From the NCBI GenBank assembly GCA_027435495.1, contig DAHZZC010000302.1, positions 1 to 6,948 on the forward strand: a DNA stretch of 6,948 nt, written 5' to 3'. The translations under genes and the position numbers were made by a program. This document shows positions 1 through 5,299 of this stretch, one piece after another (position 1 is the first letter of the stretch; each line of letters starts with the position of its first letter). This DNA is from Planctomycetales bacterium (lineage in GTDB: Bacteria; Planctomycetota; Planctomycetia; Isosphaerales; Isosphaeraceae). Below the pieces are notes generated by a model. That model made no database searches and had not been told where the DNA came from. It saw nothing but the letters and a program-made list of their open reading frames with translations.

Positions 1-1511
1 CGCTCGGCCAGCTCCAGAGCCCGGCCGGTCTCGTTGACAATCCCCGAGAGCTCCGGCTCATTGGCGATCAGTGCCATGGCGCTGCTCATCTGGGCCTTGG
101 CACCGTCCCAGTCCTGGCGGCGGATCGCCTCCTCACCGAGCAGGAGAAACCGCCCGGCGCGGGCCCGAACGCCCTCAATCCGCTGGAGGACGTCCTGGTC
201 GCGGCGGTTGCGCTCGGCCCGATACCAGGCTCCGCCGACGATCATCGCGACGATCGAGGCGGTCGAGACGGCCGCCAGAGCCGCCATCGCCGGGCGACGT
301 CGGACCCATTTCCAGGCTCGCTCCCAGCGCGGCGTCGGACGGGCCAGGATCGGCTCGCCATTGAGGTAGCGCTTCAGATCGGCCGCCAGGGCTCCGGCTG
401 ACTCGTACCGACGCCCCGGCTCCTTTCGCAGACACTTCAGGCAGATGGTTTCCAGGTCGGGCGAGACCCCCGGCTGAAGCTGCCGCGGTGAGACCGGCTC
501 GGCGTCCTTGACCAGTTCGAGCGTCGCCAGAATCGTCGGCCCGACGAACGGCGGGCGGCCGGTCAGAAGCTCATACAGATTCGCCCCCAGCGCGTAGATG
601 TCGGCCGCCGGCCCGACCTCGCGCGCCCGCCCCTCGGCTTGCTCGGGCGCCATGTAGTTCGGCGAGCCGAGGATCGAATCGGTCCGCGTCAGGTTGATAT
701 CCCGGTCGCCGATCTTCGCCAGGCCGAAATCGGTGATCTTCGGTGAGCCGTCGTCGCCGATCAGAATATTCCCCGGCTTGAGGTCGCGATGGACGATCCC
801 CAGCCGATGCGCTTCCTCCATCGCCTGGGCGAGCCGCTTGACCATCTTCGCGGCGGCGCGCGGCGGCCAGGGCGTGCCGTCGAGATGCTCGGCCAGGCTG
901 CCTCTCTCGACGTACTCCAGCTCGACGAACGGGCGGCCGTCAATGTCGCCGATCGCGTGGATCTGCACCACGTTCGGGTGATGGAGACGGGCGACGGTCT
1001 GCGCCTCGGCCAGGAACCGCTCAATCGCGTCGGCCCCGGCGTGGTCGCCCGCCAGAATCATCTTGAGGGCGACCATCCGATTGAGCCGGAGCTGCCGCGC
1101 CTTGTAGACGACCCCCATTCCGCCCCGCCCAAGTTCCTCAAGGATTTCGTAGCCGGGAACGGTCGGCCGGCCGCACCGCGACCTGATCGAGGCGGGCCGG
1201 ACATCTTTGTCGCCGTTTGTCTCGATGACCTCGGGACGTGGGGGCCAGTCCAGAGTCGCCCGGTTCAGCCCCGGCGGTTCCCAGGCCTGGACCACCGCGT
1301 CCCCACGAGCCGCATACGCGGGTACCTCAAATCCGGAAAAGTCGCGCGGGCCGGGCTCGAGGAGGGTCGGCGGGAGTGGCCCGGGCGCGCTGGCGGCCAG
1401 TCGAGCGGCGTAGCCCGTCGGCTCAATGTCTCGGGTCGGTACGCCGTCCTGGGTGGCGTGCGGGCCCTTCGCCTCCGCCGGACGGTCCAATCTGGGGAAA
1501 TCGTCGCTCAT
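1..1511 (-). CDS. Membrane-anchored Ser/Thr protein kinase (Pkn type), C-terminus cut off by window edge
   Basis: The reverse strand is open from an ATG at 1511 to the left edge, giving 503 residues without a stop. Residues 1-115 are Pro/Ala-rich and look disordered. The kinase domain runs from about 119 (VPGYEILEELG) to 385. Visible catalytic features are the glycine loop GRGGMGVVYKA (128-138), VALK with Lys150, the helix-C Glu169 in FLAEAQ, HRDLKPGN with Asp243 and Asn248, DFG at 261-263 and APE at 288-290, so it should be an active ATP-dependent kinase. A basic stretch (WVRRRP) precedes one hydrophobic helix at about 408-428, placing the kinase in the cytoplasm. The region after it (430-503) is helical and TPR-like; in planctomycete relatives this part often carries TPR or WD40 repeats, but the rest is outside the window. 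AGGA lies 8 bases before the ATG. An in-frame ATG at 1619 is possible, but the added 36 codons are rich in codons rare elsewhere in the gene (TTG, CAA, GTA, CTT). Substrate unknown. Confidence 0.93.
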   Translation of the reverse strand, partial: MSDDFPRLDRPAEAKGPHATQDGVPTRDIEPTGYAARLAASAPGPLPPTLLEPGPRDFSGFEVPAYAARGDAVVQAWEPPGLNRATLDWPPRPEVIETNGDKDVRPASIRSRCGRPTVPGYEILEELGRGGMGVVYKARQLRLNRMVALKMILAGDHAGADAIERFLAEAQTVARLHHPNVVQIHAIGDIDGRPFVELEYVERGSLAEHLDGTPWPPRAAAKMVKRLAQAMEEAHRLGIVHRDLKPGNILIGDDGSPKITDFGLAKIGDRDINLTRTDSILGSPNYMAPEQAEGRAREVGPAADIYALGANLYELLTGRPPFVGPTILATLELVKDAEPVSPRQLQPGVSPDLETICLKCLRKEPGRRYESAGALAADLKRYLNGEPILARPTPRWERAWKWVRRRPAMAALAAVSTASIVAMIVGGAWYRAERNRRDQDVLQRIEGVRARAGRFLLLGEEAIRRQDWDGAKAQMSSAMALIANEPELSGIVNETGRALELAE

Positions 1512-1794
1512 CAGGAGGGTCCTGATCGGTTCGGCTTCGACACCCCCGGTATGCACCAGTACCTTTACAGGAAGCTGGTCGGTCCATTGCAAGGGCCCCG
1601 AGGTGCCCACCCTCGCCATCCAAGCCTAGGCCATTCCGCAGCCAAATGTGGACATCGAGACCCTTCATTGGCCCCGCCACGGAGAATCCTCAGCCAGCCG
1701 GCAAAAACGGAGCTACAGTTCTGGGTGTTCCACTCGGTTTTCTGTTCGCCGTCTTCTGTTTTCCGTGGGAAAGTCAGTGTGTCAGCCACTCCTG

Positions 1795-1818
1795 CCTCTC
1801 GATTTTCGTAACGAGAGG
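1795..1818. promoter_or_regulatory. Inverted repeat CCTCTCG-N10-CGAGAGG
   Basis: A perfect 7-bp inverted repeat (1795-1801 with 1812-1818) encloses a 10-base AT-rich spacer (ATTTTCGTAA) in the AT-richer part of the divergent gap. It could be a binding site for a dimeric regulator or an RNA hairpin in the leader of the HD-GYP gene. No T-run follows on either strand, so a classical terminator is unlikely. An inverted repeat of this size can also occur by chance. Confidence 0.25.
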
Positions 1819-1967
1819 TCATCAAACAATCGAGCAGTCGCCAGCGAGGCGGGTATGGCTCTCAACCGAAAACCCAAGGCCGGATTGTCGAGGTATCCGC
1901 GATCGTCGGAGCTTGCGGCGACGGAGCCGCCGGTCGGTGATGGGCCAAGTCAACCGCGGGATGAGAC

Positions 1968-1981
1968 CGACGGCGCCGTCG
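1968..1981. promoter_or_regulatory. 14-bp perfect palindrome upstream of HD-GYP gene
   Basis: CGACGGCGCCGTCG is a perfect palindrome ending 27 bases before the HD-GYP start codon and 15 bases before its ribosome binding site. The position would suit an operator or a leader hairpin affecting translation. A palindrome of this length is expected roughly once by chance in a GC-rich window of this size, so the call is weak. Confidence 0.2.
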
Positions 1982-2008
1982 CTCCCTGGACCTTAGAAGG
2001 ATTTTCCC

Positions 2009-3202
2009 ATGCGGACCGGAGACTCGACCGGCCGAGCCGACGGCCGACCGGGCGCCGAGATCGCCAACGATCGCGAGGCTCCCTGGCTCGCACTCGACCG
2101 GTTCGTCAGCGCCCTCGAGGGGGGACAGGCCACCTCTCGTCGACTGGCCTCGGCCCTGGCCGCTATCTGCGACTCCACCCACGCTGCGCTGGCGTTTGTC
2201 TACTCGGAGTCGGCCGGAAGCGTCCTGGAGATCGTTGGCTCCGCACCCCACCCCTCGCCAGGTTGGTGCCGAGCCGTGGCCCTGGAACTCGCGGCGCGTC
2301 TTCCCTGGGGTGGCGGATGGCGGCCCAGCGGCTCCGATGCTTCGATGGAGCTGCCGCCGGGCCCGGAACCCTCCTCCGCCGTGATCCTCCCGCTGGAGCC
2401 GACCGGTGCGACCTGGTTGATCGCCATCGGGCTTGACCACGACGACTCGATGGACGATTCCGACCTGCGGATCATCCGTGTCGTCTGGCGGCTCCAGGTC
2501 GGCCACGATCGCCACGTCGCCCTCTACGAGAACCTGAAAGAGACCCTCTTCGGCATCGTCCAGTGCCTCTCGACGGCCATCGACGCCAAGGATGCTTATA
2601 CCTGCGGCCACAGCGAGCGGGTCGCACGGATCGCGGTCCGGCTCGGCGAGGTGATGGGTCTCTCGCGCGGTGAGACCAGCGATCTCTACCTGGCTGGCCT
2701 GCTGCACGACGTCGGCAAGATCGGCATCCGCGACGAGGTCCTCTGCAAGCCTGGCCCGCTCACACCCGAGGAAGAGGAGCACATCCGCGAACACCCGATT
2801 ATCGGCGAGCGGATCATTGCGAGCGTCTCGCGGCTGGCCTACCTTCGGCCGGGCATCCGCGGCCATCATGAGCGGTTCGACGGCGGCGGCTACCCGGATG
2901 GTCTGGCCGGTGAGGCCATCCCGCCGATCGCTCGCATCGTCGCCGTCGCCGACTCCTGCGACGCCATGATGTCGACCCGCCGATACCGTCCCGTTCTCCC
3001 GCCGGCCCGGATCGAGGCAATCTTCCGCGAGGGCGCCGGCAAGCAGTGGGACCCGGAGATCATCCGATCCTTCTTCGCCTGCCGCCACGATCTCTATGAC
3101 GTCTGCCAGCGCGGGTTGGGGCAATCGGTTTACATGGCCGTCGAGCGCGCCGCCGACGCCCCGCTTCTGCCCGCCTACCGACCGCTCGAGCCCTGTGATT
3201 GA
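2009..3202 (+). CDS. HD-GYP domain protein, predicted cyclic di-GMP phosphodiesterase, with GAF-like N-terminus
   Basis: This 397-residue protein has no signal peptide or membrane helix and should be cytoplasmic. Residues 175-360 form an HD-GYP domain, a family that hydrolyses cyclic di-GMP to pGpG or GMP at a metal centre. All signature motifs are visible: HSERVA with His201, LLHDVGKIG with His233, Asp234 and Lys237, KPGPLTPEE, HPIIGERI with His262, HHERFDGGGYPDGL with His286, His287, Asp291 and GYP at 294-296, and VADSCDAM with Asp315. It is therefore likely active rather than degenerate. Residues 28-170 have an alternating helix/strand pattern suggesting a divergent GAF sensor domain; this is inference, and no receiver-domain phosphorylation motif is seen. 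The last 40 residues are outside the core domain. AAGGA lies 7 bases before the ATG (1997-2001), supporting this start. It is divergent from the kinase gene and ends 21 bases from the oppositely oriented ceramidase-like gene. The ligand of the N-terminal domain is unknown. Confidence 0.93.
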   Translation: MRTGDSTGRADGRPGAEIANDREAPWLALDRFVSALEGGQATSRRLASALAAICDSTHAALAFVYSESAGSVLEIVGSAPHPSPGWCRAVALELAARLPWGGGWRPSGSDASMELPPGPEPSSAVILPLEPTGATWLIAIGLDHDDSMDDSDLRIIRVVWRLQVGHDRHVALYENLKETLFGIVQCLSTAIDAKDAYTCGHSERVARIAVRLGEVMGLSRGETSDLYLAGLLHDVGKIGIRDEVLCKPGPLTPEEEEHIREHPIIGERIIASVSRLAYLRPGIRGHHERFDGGGYPDGLAGEAIPPIARIVAVADSCDAMMSTRRYRPVLPPARIEAIFREGAGKQWDPEIIRSFFACRHDLYDVCQRGLGQSVYMAVERAADAPLLPAYRPLEPCD

Positions 3203-3223
3203 CCCCGCGAAGCTCCCGCGCGA

Positions 3224-4615
3224 TCAGCGCCGGGGACCGTCGAATGGCGGCGGCAGCAGGTCATGCACGGCACCAAGGATCCGGTCCTCGATTTCCGGCC
3301 GGAACCGCGAGGCGTGGCCGTAGTAGATCAGCGAGCTATCGGCCTCGTAGCCGCCTTCGGTCAGGACCCGGCGCGAGGGGATGTAGCACGGAACATCGTT
3401 GGCATAGCCGACCGTCCAGATCCGGGGCGCGTCAGCCTCCCAGCCGATCCGGATCGCATAATCGACGACCACCTCGCCCGCGAGAAAGACCATCGCCATC
3501 TCATCGCCGAAGCACCAGGTTTGAACGATATACGGAACCGTGGTTGGGATCGCCTCACCGCGGTCGAGCCGTTCAAGGCCGTTCCGCGCCAGCATCCCCT
3601 CCGAGGCCGGCTTGCTGGAGAGGCGCACGAGGTCTTCCCGGCTGGGCGTCGGCTCCAGCGGCAATTCGAGACGACGGACCCGGCAGGCAATCCGGCCGGG
3701 CAGGGGGGTGAGTCCCGTCCGCGCGGAGAGGAGCCGACGCACCTCGGATCCCGCCGCCTCGCCGTAGGCCCTGGCCTGGTCGAGTTTCCCTCGGGGTTCG
3801 GGATTTGCGTCGGCCCCGCAGCCGATGATCGCGATCGCAACGGCGCCCGGATAGGCGCGTTCGACGTCGTCGCAGGCATAGCCGGCCCACTCGGCGCAGA
3901 TCTTGTTGAAGTCTCCGCCGAGCGTCGTGCAGTGGCAAGCGTAGCCAAAGAGCGCGGCGCGGACCTTCCCCGCACCGTCCACGGCCGTCAGCACGGGAAG
4001 GCTCCGGTCGACCGGCCCATTCGGGTTGACCCCGAAGCCGACCCACTTGCCATCCTTCAGAACACGACGATTGGCCGCGAAGCCGGCCGAGCCGCGGCCC
4101 CAGGCCAGCGTGGCCGGCTTCCGGTTGGCAAGCGCCTGGAGGGTCGCCTTCTCGATTCCGTCGGTGAGCTCTCGGGTGTACCGGGCGATTCGATCGGCCT
4201 GGTCGGCGGGGAGCGGACGGCCGAAGATGAACGGCAGGCCGACCGCCAGCGCGGGGCCGCAGTGCGTGTGCGTCGCGCAGATCGCGAGCCGTTCGGGCTT
4301 CAGCTTCGCGCGGGTCTTCAGCCGGGTGGCGACCTCATCCGCGATGACCGATCGGATCACGCAGTTGTCGATCGCGACCAGGACCGCCGGTCCCTCGTTC
4401 TCATCGCCTCCGATCGCGATCGCCCGGGCCTTCAGCCGGCTCTCAATCCCCTCAGACTCCGTTTGCCGGCTGGCATAGCCGGTCATCCGGACCGGGTAAT
4501 CGGGCGTGATATCGACCACCGCCACCCCCACCGGCACGGCTTCCGCCGCCGTTGCCGTCCGACTCCCGAGCGCCAGCAGGACCAGCGTCGAGGCTACAGA
4601 GAATCGCGTTCTCAT
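3224..4615 (-). CDS. Exported neutral/alkaline ceramidase-like hydrolase (N-terminal domain family)
   Basis: The 463-residue product begins with a signal peptide (MRTRF, then hydrophobic STLVLLALG, probable cleavage near ATAAEA at 21-26), so it should act outside the cytoplasmic membrane. It resembles the zinc-containing N-terminal domain of neutral ceramidases: start VGVAVVDITPD, GYASR, ATHTHCGP (114-121) with a candidate zinc ligand at His116 or His118, GYACHCTTLGG with His228, LAGEVVVDYA with Glu381, and GYANDVPCYIPS followed by GGYEAD with candidate Tyr423. It is shorter than secreted bacterial ceramidases of about 650 residues and appears to lack their C-terminal immunoglobulin-like domain. 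The family's GDVSPN motif carrying the nucleophilic serine is replaced here by GCGADANPEP (265-274), so true ceramide hydrolysis is doubtful and the substrate is unknown. The frame stays open upstream to 4822, but the ATG at 4615 is chosen because GAGGAG lies 7 bases before it and the signal peptide starts there. Confidence 0.85.
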   Translation of the reverse strand: MRTRFSVASTLVLLALGSRTATAAEAVPVGVAVVDITPDYPVRMTGYASRQTESEGIESRLKARAIAIGGDENEGPAVLVAIDNCVIRSVIADEVATRLKTRAKLKPERLAICATHTHCGPALAVGLPFIFGRPLPADQADRIARYTRELTDGIEKATLQALANRKPATLAWGRGSAGFAANRRVLKDGKWVGFGVNPNGPVDRSLPVLTAVDGAGKVRAALFGYACHCTTLGGDFNKICAEWAGYACDDVERAYPGAVAIAIIGCGADANPEPRGKLDQARAYGEAAGSEVRRLLSARTGLTPLPGRIACRVRRLELPLEPTPSREDLVRLSSKPASEGMLARNGLERLDRGEAIPTTVPYIVQTWCFGDEMAMVFLAGEVVVDYAIRIGWEADAPRIWTVGYANDVPCYIPSRRVLTEGGYEADSSLIYYGHASRFRPEIEDRILGAVHDLLPPPFDGPRR

Positions 4616-4997
4616 CAAATCGCTCCTCGAATCGGACAGGTCGATCGCGATCGCCAACTCCGGTATTCCGGGCGCTATTCTGCGCGGACGAGTGCGGTGG
4701 TGCCAGAGGGTGGGGTGGATTCTCGACCGCCGATCTCGATTTCGAGATCGAGGGAGAGTGTCTGCTCGGATGGCCAACTCCCGGTCGTCTCGCACCTCCT
4801 CGGCCACGATCTCTGAGGTCATGCGGTGAGACTATCGACCTGCAAGTCGCTGGCGAATTCCGAGTTCGGGTCGGAAGGGTACGCGCTTTGGCACCTTCAG
4901 ACGCCTTGCCCTGACGATAGACTCGGGCCGGCGGTGAAGCGGGCACCGAAGTTGCGGGACCGTCTCTTGCCGAACCATCCCAGGAGGACTTTCGACA
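4616..4997. other. Divergent intergenic region between ceramidase-like and small acidic protein genes
   Basis: These 382 bases hold the starts of two divergent genes and their ribosome binding sites (GAGGAG at 4623-4628 on the minus strand, AGGAGGA at 4982-4988 on the plus strand). An open frame continuing the ceramidase-like gene up to 4822 encodes arginine-rich sequence upstream of a clear signal peptide and is probably not translated. A near-perfect palindrome lies at 4731-4750 and a copy of GCGATCGC at 4647-4654. I found no convincing promoter pair, RNA gene or mobile element. Confidence 0.65.
4731..4750. promoter_or_regulatory. 20-bp dyad CGATCTCGA-TT-TCGAGATCG, possible operator
   Basis: Two perfect 9-base arms are separated only by TT. 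The dyad lies 115 bases upstream of the ceramidase-like start and about 250 bases upstream of the small acidic protein gene. The very short centre makes an RNA hairpin unlikely and fits a site for a dimeric DNA-binding protein better. No regulator gene is present in the window, so the binding partner is unknown, and chance occurrence cannot be excluded. Confidence 0.35.
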
Positions 4998-5216
4998 ATG
5001 GCGACACCGCGAGAGGAATGGCGAGTCACCTCCGACGAGGCAGAAACCCGGTCGGAGACGACTCCGGCCGAGGAAAAGCCCGGCGAATCGGGATCATCGG
5101 CCAGCCGTGGAGGAAGCCTCGACATCACTGAGACCGAGGATCTCGTGCAGGAGGCGTCGGAAGAATCGTTCCCGGCAAGCGATCCGCCGTCGTACTTGCC
5201 GCGACCGAATAAGTGA
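4998..5216 (+). CDS. Small acidic, probably disordered protein with EASEESFPASDPPSY motif
   Basis: This 72-residue protein has 17 Asp/Glu against 7 Lys/Arg, is rich in Ser, Thr, Pro and Gly, and has no signal peptide, membrane helix or cysteine. The first 40 residues look disordered. The C-terminal part has a short helix-like stretch (ITETEDLVQEASEE) running into EASEESFPASDPPSY at 52-66. From memory, very similar ends (ESFPASDPP followed by an aromatic residue) occur in many short hypothetical proteins of proteobacteria and other phyla; the function is not known to me. A strong ribosome binding site AGGAGGA stands 9 bases before the ATG, which together with the motif argues for a real gene despite its size. 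It is divergent from the ceramidase-like gene and converges on the epimerase gene, with a strong hairpin in between. Confidence 0.85.
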   Translation: MATPREEWRVTSDEAETRSETTPAEEKPGESGSSASRGGSLDITETEDLVQEASEESFPASDPPSYLPRPNK

Positions 5217-5228
5217 TGAGAAACGTAC

Positions 5229-5259
5229 TCACGCGGATGGACCTGAGCCGTTCGCGTGA
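5229..5259. other. Weak inverted repeat TCACGCG-N17-CGCGTGA
   Basis: A 7-bp inverted repeat (5229-5235 with 5253-5259) lies just after the stop codon of the small acidic protein and just before the stronger 5268-5299 hairpin. The two could act together in ending transcription, but the 17-base loop makes this one weak alone. Confidence 0.25.
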
Positions 5260-5267
5260 AACCCGGC

Positions 5268-5299
5268 GCCGACGCGGCCGGTCAATCGGCCGCGTCGGC
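5268..5299. terminator. Strong GC hairpin between convergent genes, possible bidirectional terminator
   Basis: A perfect 13-bp inverted repeat (5268-5280 with 5287-5299) encloses the 6-base loop GTCAAT. It lies 51 bases past the stop of the small acidic protein gene and spans the end of the epimerase gene, whose stop codon (minus-strand TGA, 5282-5284) is inside the loop. One arm encodes the final residues of the epimerase. There is no T-run on either side, so it is not a canonical Rho-independent terminator, but the stem strength and the convergent position suggest it ends transcription or protects mRNA ends from both directions. Confidence 0.6.

Larger units (their letters stand above)
1512..2008. 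other. Divergent intergenic region between kinase and HD-GYP genes
   Basis: These 497 bases separate the starts of two divergent genes. Open frames here translate to low-complexity, arginine-rich or unfamiliar sequence and look spurious. The stretch from about 1690 to 1830 is visibly richer in A and T than the rest of the window, with TTCTGTT at 1740-1746 and again at 1754-1760, and a 7-bp inverted repeat at 1795-1818. A 14-bp palindrome sits at 1968-1981. Promoters for both flanking genes are expected here, but I cannot place a -35/-10 pair with confidence. I see no tRNA, riboswitch core or mobile-element end. Confidence 0.7.

Noticed and set aside
789..1811. 340-codon open frame on the plus strand
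   Set aside because: It is antisense to the kinase domain and runs into the non-coding gap; the minus-strand frame has complete kinase motifs.
1648..2436. 262-codon open frame overlapping the HD-GYP start
   Set aside because: It is Arg/Pro-rich in its second half, overlaps the real gene in another frame, and has no ribosome binding site or domain that I can recognise.
1862..3124. 420-codon open frame on the minus strand
   Set aside because: It lies opposite the HD-GYP gene, whose frame carries all family motifs. The minus-strand translation is Asp/Gly/Val-rich and has no recognisable motif.
3203..3223. Possible terminator between the convergent HD-GYP and ceramidase-like genes
   Set aside because: The 21-base gap offers only a 4-bp CGCG pairing and no T-run, too little to call.
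3263..4816. 517-codon open frame on the plus strand
   Set aside because: It is antisense to the ceramidase-like gene, is Arg/Asp/Gly-rich, and resembles a GC-driven shadow rather than a protein.
4616..4822. N-terminal extension of the ceramidase-like protein to a start at 4822
   Set aside because: The extra 69 residues are Arg-rich and precede a proper signal peptide with its own ribosome binding site, so translation from 4615 is more likely.
4888..4923. Possible promoter for the small acidic protein (TTGGCA with GATAGACT, or a sigma-54 type TGGCAC/TTGC pair)
   Set aside because: The spacing is wrong: at least 22 bases for a sigma-70 pair, and 16 rather than about 10 bases between GG and GC for sigma-54.
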